Part shown: one piece after another, positions 9,550-19,652 of the stretch
Numbering within the stretch: position 1 is the first letter of the stretch
How the letters are laid out: each line of letters begins with the position of its first letter
Assembly (NCBI GenBank): GCA_017561665.1
Contig: JAFZBQ010000060.1
Location: 62,001-126,000, forward strand
Direction: 5' to 3'
DNA from: Bacteroidales bacterium
GTDB taxonomy: Bacteria; Bacteroidota; Bacteroidia; Bacteroidales; UBA932
DNA length: 64,000 nt
Translations under genes and position numbers: made by a program
Notes under the pieces: model-generated
The model's input: only the letters and a program-made list of their open reading frames with translations
What the model was told of the DNA's origin: nothing
The model's database searches: none

Positions 9550-9557
9550 TATATTTG
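9550..9557 (+). promoter_or_regulatory. -7 promoter box for uvrB-rel-uvrA
   Basis: TATATTTG is an exact TAnnTTTG match 21 bases before the uvrB ATG. It is the only such box before the three tightly packed genes. Confidence 0.55.
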
Positions 9558-9578
9558 TAAACTTATGCACCGTACCTG

Positions 9579-11579
9579 ATGGCAGAATTCAAAATTCATG
9601 CACCATACGCTCCGACAGGAGATCAACCGCAGGCCATAGAGCAGTTGTGCAGCGGCTTCAACGGCGGTGCACAGGCCCAGACGCTGCTGGGAGTGACCGG
9701 CAGCGGCAAGACTTTCACAATGGCGAATGTCATTGAGCGGCTGCAGCGTCCGGCGCTTATCCTGAGCCATAACAAGACACTTGCGGCGCAGCTTTACAGC
9801 GAGTTCAAGAGTTTCTTCCCGGAGAATGCGGTGGAGTATTTCGTGTCGTACTACGACTACTACCAGCCCGAGGCTTATCTTCCAACAACCGATACTTATA
9901 TCGAGAAGGACCTCAGCATAAACGATGAGATAGAGCGGTTGCGCCTGAGTGCCAGCAGCGCCCTGCTCAGCGGCCGGCGCGACGTGATAGTGATATCATC
10001 GGTCAGCTGCCTGTACGGCATCGGCAATCCAGACGATTTTCATAACAGCACCATCCATATCGTACGCGGCACTGAGATTGCCCGCAACCAGTTCCTGTAT
10101 GCACTGGTAGATGCCCTCTATTCCCGCACGGAAGGGGAGTTCAAGCGCGGCAGTTTCCGTGTAAAGGGCGACAGCGTGGATGTTTTTCCCGCCTACGGTG
10201 ATTTCGCATACCGCATAGTTTTCTGGGGTGACGAAATAGAGTCGATAGAGATGATTGATCCGCTGAGCGGCGCCACCTTCAATTATCACGAAGAACTTAC
10301 AATCTTTCCCGCCACCAATTTTTTGACTACCCGGGAAAGGGCAGCCAAGGCCATCGACCAGATTCTGGCCGATATGGTGGACCGGTGCGACTATTTCAAC
10401 TCCGTCGGGCGGCATCACGAGGCCAACCGCCTGCGCCAGAGAGTGCAGTACGATGTGGAAATGATAAAGGAGATTGGCTATTGCTCCGGCATCGAGAATT
10501 ATTCCCGCTACTTTGACGGCCGCGTGGCCGGCCAGCGTCCGTTCTGCCTTATAGACTATTTCCCCAGCGATTTTTTGACTTTCATAGATGAGAGTCACGT
10601 TACGATACCGCAGATCCGCGCCATGTACGGCGGCGACCGCAGCCGCAAGGAGACGCTGGTGGAATATGGTTTCCGCCTCCCCGCCGCGGCCGACAACCGC
10701 CCTTTGAAGTTCGACGAGTTCTACAGCCTGATAGGACAGCGGCTCTATGTGAGCGCAACCCCCGGCGACTGGGAACTGGAAGAGAGCGGCGGCGTCATTG
10801 TAGAGCAGGTGGTGCGCCCCACCGGCCTGCTGGATCCGCCAATCGAGGTGCGCCCATCCAAGAATCAGATAGACGACCTGATGGAAGAGATTCAGGTTCG
10901 CGCAGAGCATGACGAGCGGGTATTGGTCACAACCCTGACCAAGCGTATGGCGGAAGAACTGGAGAAATATCTCACCCGGAACGAAGTCCGCTGCCGGTAT
11001 ATCCATTCGGATGTGGATACGCTGGAAAGAGTGGAAATTATTGAAGATTTCAAGGCCGGCCGATTTGACGTGCTGGTCGGAGTCAACCTTCTGCGAGAAG
11101 GCCTCGACCTGCCCAGCGTATCGCTCGTGGCCATCCTGGATGCCGACAAGGAGGGCTTTTTGCGAAGCGACCGTGCATTGACGCAGACCGCCGGCCGTGC
11201 TGCCAGAAACATCAACGGCAAGGTCATCTTCTATGCCGATACCGTCACGGGGTCGATGCAGGCCACGATAGACGAGACCAACCGCCGCCGTGCAAAGCAG
11301 CAGGCCTACAATAAGGAGCACGGCATCATCCCGCACCAGGTCGGTACCCGATCGGGGGCATTCAATCCGCAGATCGATTACGAAGAGGAGCAGGCCAGGC
11401 GGGCAAAATTTTTGCAGGACGATCCCGTTGTTGCATCGATGGACAGCGGCCAGTTGGAAAAGATGGTCGCAGCCGCCAAAAAGAATATGGAAGATGCTGC
11501 CGCCGAGCTTGACTTTATGCGCGCCGCCCGCTTCCGCGACGAAATGAACGCCCTTAAAGAACTTTTGAAAAAGCAATGA
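9579..11579 (+). CDS. uvrB: UvrABC system protein B (excision nuclease helicase-like subunit)
   Basis: The 666-residue protein is a full-length UvrB. It is loaded by UvrA at damaged DNA, inserts its beta-hairpin and recruits UvrC. Walker A GVTGSGKT lies near residues 38-45, the beta-hairpin YYDYYQPEAYLP near residue 92, the DEAD-like box TFIDESH near residue 330, helicase motif VI QTAGRAARN near residue 535, and the C-terminal UVR motif (SMDSGQLEKM...RFRDEMNALK) binds UvrC. It is the first gene of an operon: its TGA overlaps the rel ATG by four bases, and uvrA is third. uvrC is not in the window. Confidence 0.97.
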   Translation: MAEFKIHAPYAPTGDQPQAIEQLCSGFNGGAQAQTLLGVTGSGKTFTMANVIERLQRPALILSHNKTLAAQLYSEFKSFFPENAVEYFVSYYDYYQPEAYLPTTDTYIEKDLSINDEIERLRLSASSALLSGRRDVIVISSVSCLYGIGNPDDFHNSTIHIVRGTEIARNQFLYALVDALYSRTEGEFKRGSFRVKGDSVDVFPAYGDFAYRIVFWGDEIESIEMIDPLSGATFNYHEELTIFPATNFLTTRERAAKAIDQILADMVDRCDYFNSVGRHHEANRLRQRVQYDVEMIKEIGYCSGIENYSRYFDGRVAGQRPFCLIDYFPSDFLTFIDESHVTIPQIRAMYGGDRSRKETLVEYGFRLPAAADNRPLKFDEFYSLIGQRLYVSATPGDWELEESGGVIVEQVVRPTGLLDPPIEVRPSKNQIDDLMEEIQVRAEHDERVLVTTLTKRMAEELEKYLTRNEVRCRYIHSDVDTLERVEIIEDFKAGRFDVLVGVNLLREGLDLPSVSLVAILDADKEGFLRSDRALTQTAGRAARNINGKVIFYADTVTGSMQATIDETNRRRAKQQAYNKEHGIIPHQVGTRSGAFNPQIDYEEEQARRAKFLQDDPVVASMDSGQLEKMVAAAKKNMEDAAAELDFMRAARFRDEMNALKELLKKQ

Positions 11580-13699
11580 TTCCGGAACTGATACATAAGT
11601 TATGCACCTACTTCACTCCAGAACAGACAAGGGCGGTGGAACAGGCTTACTTATTGGCAAGTGAGTCCCTTGCTGGCGTAATGCGCCATAATAACCATCC
11701 GTTCATGGAACATGTCAACGGGGTTGCTTCTATCGTGGCACAGGAGATAGGCCTGGATGCTTCCAGCACCGCGGCGGTTTATCTGCACGAGGCCAGCCGG
11801 GACAACCCGGAGATTCTGGAGCGTTTTAAAGAAGACGATACGGCGGTGCAACTGGCTTCCTGCCTGAACAAGATTTCCCAGATCAAGCCCCGCGACACAA
11901 AGCTTGAGGCAGAGCGATACCGAAAACTGATTGCCAGTTATTCGCCCGACGCAAGGGCGTTTATTATCAAACTGGCCGACCGGCTGGAGGTGATGCGCTC
12001 GCTTCATATCTTTCCCAAGGCCGACCAGGCGCGCAAGAACGCCGAGACCATGCTGCTCTACATTCCTCTGGCGCATCAGGCCGGTCTGTACAATATCAAG
12101 AGCGAGTTGGAGGACCTTTGGCTGCGGTATGCTTATCCCGATGCCTGGCGCACCATCACCAACTATCTCAAAGCCACCCGCAACGACCGGGATGCACTGG
12201 TCGAATCGTTCATAAAGCCGCTGGAAGATACCATCAGCGCCCGCGGCATCAAATATCATCTGAAAGCCCGCACAAAGAGCGCCTATTCCATCTGGAAAAA
12301 GATGCAGGCGCAGAACATACCGATCAACGAGGTATACGACGTCTTTGCCATCCGCTTTATCGTGGAGGTGCCGCCGGAAAATGAGATCAGCACCTGCTGG
12401 GACGTCTTTGCCCTTGTCACGGAAAACTATCCGCAGGACGAACGCCGCCTGCGCCAGTGGCTGGACCGGCCAAAGCCCAACGGCTATCAGTCGCTTCACT
12501 GCACCGTGAATGTCGGCGGACAGTGGGTTGAGGTTCAGATTCGTTCTGTACGTATGGATTACGAGGCCGAATTGGGAGGAGCATCGCACTGGGCCTACAA
12601 GGGTGTCAAGAAGGACGCGCTGATTGGAGACTGGCTTGCAAAGGTGCGCAGCCTGATGGAAAATCCCGATAACACCGAGTATCAGGATGCCGCTGAGAAC
12701 CTGCTGGAACAGGATGTGTTCGTGTTTACTCCAGATGGCGAGTTGCGCCAGCTCAAGGCGGGCAGCACGGTGCTGGACTTCGCCTTTGACATCCACTCAA
12801 ACCTGGGTCTTAAATGCACGGGCGGCCTGGTAAACGGCAAGATGGTCTCTATCAAGGAGCCGCTCAAGACCGGTGACCTGGTGGAGATATTGACCTCCAA
12901 GAATCAAAAACCCAACGAAGACTGGCTCAGCTTTGTGGTTACCAGCAAGGCCCGCACAAAAATCAAACAGAAGCTTAAGGAGCGCGAGAACGCACTTGCC
13001 AAGGCGGGCAAGGATATCCTGGACCGCCGCCTGAAGAACTGGAAGATGACGATGGCGGACGATCAGCTTACGGCCCTCATCAAGAAATATAAGTTCCGCA
13101 CGGCCAACGAACTGTTCGGCGCAATCGGCGACGAAAAGATTGATGTGGCTGAGATAAAGTCGGAACTGCTGCGCGGAACTCCTGCAGCAGTGGTGGCTGA
13201 CGACCGGCCCATCACCGTCACCCGCAAAGAAAACAGCGGCGATTATCTGGAGATAGGCGGCAGCGGCACACGTTCCCTAAGCGGTTTGGAATATAAGTTG
13301 GCAAAATGCTGCAATCCTGTTTTCGGCGACGACGTTTTCGGTTTTGTTACCATTAACGAAGGTATCAAGATCCACCGTCTCTCATGTCCCAATGCTGCCC
13401 GTCTTATAGAAAATTACCCTCACCGAGTTCAGAAGGTACGTTGGAGAAAGGATGCCGCCACCAGCAACAGCCAGGTTGCGCTCAAGGTTATTGTAGACGA
13501 AGAGAGCGCGGTGAACGACGTATTGGGCGTTGTGAGCTCTTATCACGCGCTGGTACGCAAACTGCTCACCGGCAGCCGCAACAAGAGGGGAGAGATTGAG
13601 ATAGACGCCACTATATTTGTCACAAGCAATCTTATGTTGGACAAGATACTCGCGGGACTCCGCAAACTTAAAAACGTGAAGCAGGTCACCAGACAGTAG
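11576..13699 (+). CDS. rel: RelA/SpoT-type (p)ppGpp synthetase with an altered hydrolase site
   Basis: The 707-residue protein has the long-RSH order: HD domain (about 25-180), synthetase (about 220-340), TGS (about 378-440), helical region and C-terminal ACT. The synthetase keeps its catalytic elements: YDVFAIRFI (about 253), NGYQSLH (302-308) and EVQIR (about 319). The HD domain does not: the motif usually LHDVVEDT reads LHEASRDN (residues 70-77), and the usual ADRLHNMR reads ADRLEVMR, losing the catalytic Asn. I infer a synthetase with little or no hydrolase activity, comparable to RelA of Proteobacteria. Bacteroidetes usually carry a second Rel that could supply hydrolysis. It sits between uvrB and uvrA, overlapping the first by four bases and abutting the second. 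Confidence 0.92.
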   Translation: MIPELIHKLCTYFTPEQTRAVEQAYLLASESLAGVMRHNNHPFMEHVNGVASIVAQEIGLDASSTAAVYLHEASRDNPEILERFKEDDTAVQLASCLNKISQIKPRDTKLEAERYRKLIASYSPDARAFIIKLADRLEVMRSLHIFPKADQARKNAETMLLYIPLAHQAGLYNIKSELEDLWLRYAYPDAWRTITNYLKATRNDRDALVESFIKPLEDTISARGIKYHLKARTKSAYSIWKKMQAQNIPINEVYDVFAIRFIVEVPPENEISTCWDVFALVTENYPQDERRLRQWLDRPKPNGYQSLHCTVNVGGQWVEVQIRSVRMDYEAELGGASHWAYKGVKKDALIGDWLAKVRSLMENPDNTEYQDAAENLLEQDVFVFTPDGELRQLKAGSTVLDFAFDIHSNLGLKCTGGLVNGKMVSIKEPLKTGDLVEILTSKNQKPNEDWLSFVVTSKARTKIKQKLKERENALAKAGKDILDRRLKNWKMTMADDQLTALIKKYKFRTANELFGAIGDEKIDVAEIKSELLRGTPAAVVADDRPITVTRKENSGDYLEIGGSGTRSLSGLEYKLAKCCNPVFGDDVFGFVTINEGIKIHRLSCPNAARLIENYPHRVQKVRWRKDAATSNSQVALKVIVDEESAVNDVLGVVSSYHALVRKLLTGSRNKRGEIEIDATIFVTSNLMLDKILAGLRKLKNVKQVTRQ

Positions 13700-16486
13700 A
13701 TGGAGCATTCCGACAACATATTCGTCAAAGGGGCGAGGGCCAACAACCTGAAGAACATCGACGTAGAGATACCGCGCGGAAAGTTCGTGGTAATCACCGG
13801 CATCTCCGGAAGCGGCAAGAGTTCGCTGGCTTTCGATACGCTTTATGCCGAAGGGCACCGTCGTTTTGCAGAGAGTCTCTCGTCCTTTGCCCGTCAGTTC
13901 CTGGGTCGTGTACCGAAACCGCCGGTCGATTATATCACCGGCATCCCGCCGGCGATTGCTGTGGAGCAGAAGGTCAACACCGTCAACTCCCGTTCTACCA
14001 TCGCTACATCGACTGAGATTTACAATTATCTGAAGTTGCTTTTTGCAAAGGTCGGTCACACCTTTTCTCCAGTTACAGGGCAGGAAGTTACCTGCGATAC
14101 CGAGCGCAGCGTGCTGGAGTATATGATGACCTTGAAACAGGGTGAATACGCTCTCATTGCTGCTGATATTCAGATAGATAGCGATAATGTAACAGAATTG
14201 TTTCTCGCACTTAAGGAGGAGGGTTTCACCCGTATGGTTGACTCTTCTTCCGGTGACGTTTACAAGATAGACGACCTGCTTTCTCATAAAGAAACAGCAG
14301 GTGATTATTCATCCCTGGCGCTTCTGGTAGACCGCATCCGCATATCCACAGAAGGGGATGACGAGTTTGTCTCGCGTTCACTTGATTCACTCAAGACAGC
14401 CTTCACCCGCGGCGCCGGCCGCATTTTCTGCGGCATCCCGCCCCGGTTACAAAGGTTCTCCAACATTTTCGAGGCCGACGGCATTCTGTTTGACCGTCCC
14501 AGCGAGAATATGTTCAGCTACAACAGCCCGCTAGGGGCGTGTCCGGTTTGCGGCGGATTCGGTACAATCGTCGGCATTGACGAGAATCTGGTGATACCTA
14601 ATCCGACTCTCAGTGTCTATGACGGTGCCGTTTCGTGCTGGCGCGGTGAGTTGATGAAGTATTTCAAAGACGAACTGATAGCCAACGCATACAAGTTCGA
14701 TTTCCCCATCTTCAAGCCATATAATGAGCTCAGCAAGAAGGAGAAGGACATTCTTTGGAAAGGCAACGAATATTTCACCGGCATCGACGGTTTCTTCGAG
14801 TGGGTCGACAAGAACCGCTACAAGATACAGTTCAAGTATATGCAGAGCCGATACAGCGGCCGTACCACCTGCCGCGAATGCGGAGGCAGCCGGCTGCGAA
14901 AGGAGGCGCTTTATGTCAAGGTCGGCGGCAAGAACATCGCCGAGCTTATGTCGATGCAGATAGACGCTCTGGTCAAGTTTTTTAACGAGTTGGAGTTAGA
15001 CGAGCACGACCGCCAGCTGGCAGACATGCCGCTCAAGGAGATACGGCAACGGCTGCAGTACATTGTGGATGTCGGGTTGGGGTATCTGACGCTGGACCGC
15101 TCTTCCAGCACTTTATCTGGCGGCGAAAGCCAGCGCATCAATCTGGTAAAGGTCATCGGCAACAACCTGGTCGGCTCGATGTACGTGCTTGACGAACCTT
15201 CGGTGGGCCTCCACAGCCGCGATACACAGCGGCTTATAGCGGTTTTGAAGAAACTGCGCGACCTGGGCAATACAGTGATTGTAGTGGAGCACGACAAGGA
15301 GATTATCACCGCCGCCGATTATGTAATAGATATCGGCCCTCGAGCCGGCAGTTTCGGCGGCGAGGTGGTGTTCGAAGGGGCGCTTATGCCGGAGGTGGAT
15401 TGGAACACCAATAAGTCTTTGACTTTGGAATATCTGGCCGGCCGCCGCAAGGGCTATCTGCCGGAAACCAAGCATCAGCCCAAGTACGAGATTGTGGTCG
15501 AGGGTGCTTGCGAGAACAACCTCAAGAACATCGACGTCCACTTCCCGTTGCGTTGTCTGGTGGCAGTTACTGGCGTGTCGGGCAGCGGCAAGTCATCGCT
15601 GGTCGGCGATATCCTTTATCCGGCTATGTATCGCCATATCAATCAGTTGGGCGATGCTCCCGGCGCGTTCAAGACGCTCAGTGGCGATTTGAAAAAGATA
15701 ACTCAGGTAGAGTATGTAGACCAGAATCCGATAGGGAAGAGCAGCCGCTCCAATCCGGTGACATACACCAAGGTCTACGACGATATCCGCAAATTATTCT
15801 CCGAGCAGCCGTACGCCAAGATGAACGGCTACGGCCATTCGCACTTCTCTTTCAATATCGACGGCGGCCGATGCCCCGAATGCCAGGGCGAGGGCGTAAT
15901 ACGGGTGCCGATGCAGTTTATGGCAGATGTCACTATGACCTGCAATTCCTGCGGCGGCAAGCGCTTCCTGCCCGATATCCTGGAGGTCAAGTATCAGGGT
16001 AAAAACATCAGCGACGTGCTGGATATGAGCGTCTCCGAGGCGGTTGAATTCTTTGGCAATCAGGAAGATACTGCCGCAAAGCGCATTGCGGAGAAGCTGC
16101 AGCCGCTGCTGGATGTCGGCTTGGCGTACCTCAAGCTTGGACAGAGCAGCAGCACCCTCTCCGGCGGCGAGAGCCAGCGCATCAAGCTGGCGTCGTTCCT
16201 GGGCAAGGAGGGCAATACCGGGCCGATTCTCTTCATCTTTGACGAGCCCACCACCGGCCTTCATTTCTACGATATCGAGAAACTGCTGCGATCTTTCGAC
16301 GCCCTTATCGCCAAGGGACATTCGGTTATCGTCGTAGAGCATAATCTGGATATAATCCGCGCCGCCGACCATATCATAGAGCTCGGCCCCGACGCCGGTG
16401 ACAAGGGCGGCCAGCTCATCTTCCAAGGCTCCCCCGAAGAACTCCTCAAACAAAATACCCCCACAGCCAAAGCGCTGCAGGGGTAA
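13700..16486 (+). CDS. uvrA: UvrABC system protein A
   Basis: The 928-residue ATPase recognises DNA damage and loads UvrB. Two ABC modules are visible: Walker [10 protein letters not shown] near residue 33 and GVSGSGKSS near residue 625, signature [11 protein letters not shown] in both halves, and Walker [11 protein letters not shown] and FDEPTTGLH. The C-terminal zinc module is intact (CPECQG and CNSCGG, about 725-750). The first zinc module is incomplete: CPVC occurs at residues 281-284, but the position where the preceding CxxC pair is expected reads FEADGILF (257-264). It starts on the base after the rel stop codon, so it is translationally coupled in the uvrB-rel-uvrA operon. A second uvrA copy elsewhere is possible, because Bacteroidetes often have more than one. 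Confidence 0.95.
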   Translation: MEHSDNIFVKGARANNLKNIDVEIPRGKFVVITGISGSGKSSLAFDTLYAEGHRRFAESLSSFARQFLGRVPKPPVDYITGIPPAIAVEQKVNTVNSRSTIATSTEIYNYLKLLFAKVGHTFSPVTGQEVTCDTERSVLEYMMTLKQGEYALIAADIQIDSDNVTELFLALKEEGFTRMVDSSSGDVYKIDDLLSHKETAGDYSSLALLVDRIRISTEGDDEFVSRSLDSLKTAFTRGAGRIFCGIPPRLQRFSNIFEADGILFDRPSENMFSYNSPLGACPVCGGFGTIVGIDENLVIPNPTLSVYDGAVSCWRGELMKYFKDELIANAYKFDFPIFKPYNELSKKEKDILWKGNEYFTGIDGFFEWVDKNRYKIQFKYMQSRYSGRTTCRECGGSRLRKEALYVKVGGKNIAELMSMQIDALVKFFNELELDEHDRQLADMPLKEIRQRLQYIVDVGLGYLTLDRSSSTLSGGESQRINLVKVIGNNLVGSMYVLDEPSVGLHSRDTQRLIAVLKKLRDLGNTVIVVEHDKEIITAADYVIDIGPRAGSFGGEVVFEGALMPEVDWNTNKSLTLEYLAGRRKGYLPETKHQPKYEIVVEGACENNLKNIDVHFPLRCLVAVTGVSGSGKSSLVGDILYPAMYRHINQLGDAPGAFKTLSGDLKKITQVEYVDQNPIGKSSRSNPVTYTKVYDDIRKLFSEQPYAKMNGYGHSHFSFNIDGGRCPECQGEGVIRVPMQFMADVTMTCNSCGGKRFLPDILEVKYQGKNISDVLDMSVSEAVEFFGNQEDTAAKRIAEKLQPLLDVGLAYLKLGQSSSTLSGGESQRIKLASFLGKEGNTGPILFIFDEPTTGLHFYDIEKLLRSFDALIAKGHSVIVVEHNLDIIRAADHIIELGPDAGDKGGQLIFQGSPEELLKQNTPTAKALQG

Positions 16487-16496
16487 TTGTCTCTGT

Positions 16497-16577
16497 CCGG
16501 CAAATGCCTTCGCATAATTTGGTTGCTCCCTTATCAGCCGGTCGCAACCCAATTCATGCATCCGGCTCTTTTGCCGG
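16497..16577. repeat. Long imperfect inverted repeat between uvrA and ilvC
   Basis: CCGGCAAA (16497-16504) pairs with TTTGCCGG (16570-16577), and an inner arm around AATTTGGTTGC pairs with GCAACCCAATT. Together they form a roughly 80-base hairpin in the gap between two convergent genes. It could serve as a two-way terminator or be a repeat element; there is no clear T-tract. Confidence 0.5.
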
Positions 16578-16592
16578 GCAGAAGCGGTCAGC

Positions 16593-17642
16593 TTACTTAG
16601 CGTTCTCCGGACGGAGGGCGCGGACGGCTTTGCCGGCCTGCCACATCTCGCTCTCGCGCATCTCCTTGAGCTCAGCCTCAAGACCTGCGCGGTAGCCTTC
16701 CTTACCGTTGGAATCGATACTGATCTGGGCCTCGTTGCCGGTAGCGACACTCTCGTAAAGGGCCTCGAATACCGGTTTGGTGGCATCGCGGAACTTCTTC
16801 CACCAATCCAGGGCGCCGCGCTGTGCGGTGGTGGAGCAGTTTGCGTACATCCAGTCCATACCGTTCTCGCCTACGAGCGGCAGAAGGCTCTGTGAGAGTT
16901 CCTCTACTGTCTCGTTAAAGGCTTCGCTAGGGGTGTGGCCGTTGGCGCGGAGCACGTCGTACTGTGCTGCAAAGATGCCCTGGATTGCGCCCATCAGGGT
17001 GCCGCGTTCACCGGTGAGGTCAGAATAGGTCTCGCGCTTGAAGGTGGTCTCGAACAGATAGCCGCTGCCGATACCGACGCCGAGGGCGATGGTGCGGTCG
17101 TATGCCTTGCCTGTAGCGTCCTGCCAGATTGCGTAAGAAGAGTTGATGCCGCGACCCTGGAGGAAGAGACGGCGCAGGGATGTGCCGCTGCCCTTGGGAG
17201 CTACCATCACTACATCGACGTCCTTGGGAGGAATGATGCCGGTGCGCTCGTTATAAGTGATTGCAAAGCCGTGTGAGAAGTAGAGGCACTTGCCTGCGGT
17301 AAGATGCTTCTTAACAGAGGGCCAAGCCTGGATCTGGCCTGCGTCGCTGAGCAGGAACTCGATTACGGTTGCTTTCTCGCAAGCCTCTTCAATCTCGAAA
17401 AGGGTCTCGCCGGGAACCCATCCGTCTGCGATAGCCTTGTCCCAGCTCTTTGAGCCCTTGCGTTGGCCAACGATTACGTTGAAGCCGTTGTCACGCAGGT
17501 TGAGCGACTGGCCGGGGCCCTGTACGCCATAACCGAGCACTGCTATTGTTTCGTTTGCCAAAACGGCTTTCGCTTTTTCCAGAGGGAATTCGGCGCGGGT
17601 CACAACCTGTTCCTCGACACCGCCAAAATTGATTTTTGCCAT
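16593..17642 (-). CDS. ilvC: Ketol-acid reductoisomerase
   Basis: IlvC converts acetolactate or acetohydroxybutyrate to the dihydroxy acids of valine and isoleucine synthesis, using NAD(P)H and Mg2+. The 349-residue protein carries the nucleotide-binding motif AVLGYGVQGPGQSLNLRDNG, the cofactor loop VGQRKGSKSW, and the metal/substrate site SDLTGERGTLMGAIQG. The glycine loop GYGVQGPG replaces the more usual GYGSQGHA, a variant I associate with Bacteroidetes enzymes. It is the last gene of the ilvDBNC operon, seven bases after ilvN. Confidence 0.96.
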   Translation of the reverse strand: MAKINFGGVEEQVVTRAEFPLEKAKAVLANETIAVLGYGVQGPGQSLNLRDNGFNVIVGQRKGSKSWDKAIADGWVPGETLFEIEEACEKATVIEFLLSDAGQIQAWPSVKKHLTAGKCLYFSHGFAITYNERTGIIPPKDVDVVMVAPKGSGTSLRRLFLQGRGINSSYAIWQDATGKAYDRTIALGVGIGSGYLFETTFKRETYSDLTGERGTLMGAIQGIFAAQYDVLRANGHTPSEAFNETVEELSQSLLPLVGENGMDWMYANCSTTAQRGALDWWKKFRDATKPVFEALYESVATGNEAQISIDSNGKEGYRAGLEAELKEMRESEMWQAGKAVRALRPENAK

Positions 17643-17648
17643 AGTTGT

Positions 17649-17906
17649 TTATTTGTTATTCGGATTAAATGCTTTGGTATAATAGATTTCAGAAATATCC
17701 ACAAAGTTGTAGGCCTGATTCATAATACGCTTCATAATGTTCTCGTCGGGACAGAGGCATATCAGGTTGATTACGGCCATGTTGTTTTCCGTGGCGGTAA
17801 AGGTCACGGTGAGCACCGGCAGATTCTTCACTATGAAGAGCGAAGTAATTCGGTTGAGAATATCCAGACGATTGCGCACCAGCGCGTCAACTACATATTT
17901 GTCCAT
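17649..17906 (-). CDS. ilvN: Acetolactate synthase small (regulatory) subunit, ACT-only form
   Basis: The 85-residue protein is a single ACT domain (RNRLDILNRITSLFIVKNLPV...) of the type that binds valine and regulates acetolactate synthase. It is shorter than the two-domain small subunits of about 160-190 residues found in many bacteria and is similar in size to E. coli IlvM/IlvN. It lies one base after ilvB and seven bases before ilvC in the ilv operon, which fixes the assignment more firmly than the sequence alone. Confidence 0.88.
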   Translation of the reverse strand: MDKYVVDALVRNRLDILNRITSLFIVKNLPVLTVTFTATENNMAVINLICLCPDENIMKRIMNQAYNFVDISEIYYTKAFNPNNK

Positions 17907-17907
17907 C

Positions 17908-19650
17908 TTATTTAATTCTTATATCGTCCAGGCTCTTGCCGCCGGGAATCATGGGAAATACATTGGATTCGGCATCAACAAAGGCGTCCAGCATAAACGG
18001 GCCTTTGGATGCGGCCATTTCTTCTACCGCATTCTCGATGTCGGCGGGAGTGCTGCAGCAGCGATATTTGATTTTGTATGCCTTGCAGATGAGCTCGAAG
18101 TCGGGATTGACCAGACGGGTCTGGGAGAAGCGTTTGTCGTAGAACAGGTCCTGCCACTGGCGAACCATACCCAGGAAGGCGTTGTTGAGCAGGACAATCT
18201 TGATGTCGATGCCGGCCTGCAGGATTGTGCCAAGCTCTTCCATAGTCATCTGGAAGCCGCCGTCGCCGCAGATGAGCACCACCTGTGCGTCGGGTTTGCC
18301 ACACTTGGCGCCGATGGCTGCGGGGAGGCCGAAGCCCATCGTTCCCAGGCCACCGGAGGTAATCCAGCCCGACTTGCGGGTGAGTTTGAGGTAGCGGGCT
18401 GCGAACATCTGGTTCTGTCCGACATCGGTCACCAGCACCACGTTCTCTCCGAATTCGGTATTCTTCTTCTCAGACACGCGCTCTATATAGTGGTCGTTGA
18501 TGGCATTGACCACCTGCGCCATATTCAGCGATATGCTGTTCAGCTTTGGTATGATGACCTTTTCGCGTTCGTAGGCATATTCTTCGTAACCATAGCGGCG
18601 CCAGTTCTCGCGATCCTTGAATACAAGGCCCTTGTATATGCGCTCCAGCACATCCTTGGCATCGCCGTGTATCTTGATATCTACCGTGACGTTCTTGTTG
18701 AACTCGGTCTTGTCGATATCTACGTGGATGATTTTGGCGTTGGGGGCGTATTGAGATACACGGCCCGTGACGCGGTCGGAGAAGCGCATGCCCACCGCCA
18801 GGATCACGTCGGCCTGCTGCGTCATTTTATTGGCCGGGATGTTGCCGTGCATGCCCACCATACCGATATAATAATGGTCGTGGAAGTTCATACAACTGCG
18901 GCCCAGCAGGGTGCAGGCAACGGGGATGCAGGCCTTGTTGGCACATTTTGCCAGGATGTTCTCCGCACCCGATATGATGACGCCCTGGCCGGCTATGATG
19001 AGCGGTTTCTCGGCATTGTTCAGCAGTTCGATAGCCTTGTCGATGCAGCCGGAAATCTTGGCAGATTCGTCGGGACGGACAACCTGAACCATCTGGCTGA
19101 GAGCATATTCGCGATCGTATACATAGTCGCACATTTCCTCCTGGGCATTCTTGGTAAGGCTGATGAGGACGGGACCCGGACGGTCGCTGCGGGCGATGTG
19201 AAACGCCTGCGGCACAACCACGGCTATCTCAGATGCTTTGGTAATCTGGTAGTTCCACTTGGTGATAGGGGTGGTGATGCCCAGCATGTCGGCCTCCTGG
19301 AAAAAGTTGGTGCCGAGTTTGTCCGCCTGAACCTGAGCGGTGATGCAGACGATGGGGGTGGAGTCCATCATGGCGTCGGCGATGCCGGTTACGAAATTGG
19401 TGGCGCCGGGGCCGCTGGTGGCCAGGCAGACGCCGACCTTGCCCGATGCGCGGGCATATCCTTCTGCGGCATGCACGGCACCTTGCTCGTGACGCACCAG
19501 AATGTGGCGCAGCCGGTCTTTATAGTCGTAAAGACGGTTATAAATCGGAATGATGGATCCTCCGGGATATCCGAATACGGTTTCTATCCCCTCTGCCAGT
19601 ATCGATTCAATGAGAGCATCAGCTCCCGATATATGTTTTGCTTTCTGCAT
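17908..19650 (-). CDS. ilvB: Acetolactate synthase large (catalytic) subunit
   Basis: This 580-residue ThDP enzyme condenses two pyruvates, or pyruvate and 2-oxobutyrate, in the first common step of branched-chain amino acid synthesis. Visible motifs are the N-terminal ThDP-activating Glu in ILVRHEQGAVHAAEGYAR, SGPGATNFVTGIADA, the FAD region VGMHGNIPANKM, and the ThDP/Mg motif GDGGFQMTMEELGTI with LLNNAFLGMVRQWQ. It starts two bases before the end of ilvD's intergenic spacing and is followed by ilvN after one base. Confidence 0.97.
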   Translation of the reverse strand: MQKAKHISGADALIESILAEGIETVFGYPGGSIIPIYNRLYDYKDRLRHILVRHEQGAVHAAEGYARASGKVGVCLATSGPGATNFVTGIADAMMDSTPIVCITAQVQADKLGTNFFQEADMLGITTPITKWNYQITKASEIAVVVPQAFHIARSDRPGPVLISLTKNAQEEMCDYVYDREYALSQMVQVVRPDESAKISGCIDKAIELLNNAEKPLIIAGQGVIISGAENILAKCANKACIPVACTLLGRSCMNFHDHYYIGMVGMHGNIPANKMTQQADVILAVGMRFSDRVTGRVSQYAPNAKIIHVDIDKTEFNKNVTVDIKIHGDAKDVLERIYKGLVFKDRENWRRYGYEEYAYEREKVIIPKLNSISLNMAQVVNAINDHYIERVSEKKNTEFGENVVLVTDVGQNQMFAARYLKLTRKSGWITSGGLGTMGFGLPAAIGAKCGKPDAQVVLICGDGGFQMTMEELGTILQAGIDIKIVLLNNAFLGMVRQWQDLFYDKRFSQTRLVNPDFELICKAYKIKYRCCSTPADIENAVEEMAASKGPFMLDAFVDAESNVFPMIPGGKSLDDIRIK

Positions 19651-19652
19651 AA

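Noticed and set aside
9996..11576. Long antisense frame opposite uvrB
   Set aside because: It lies wholly within a well-recognised uvrB, has no family resemblance, and arises from GC-rich codon bias.
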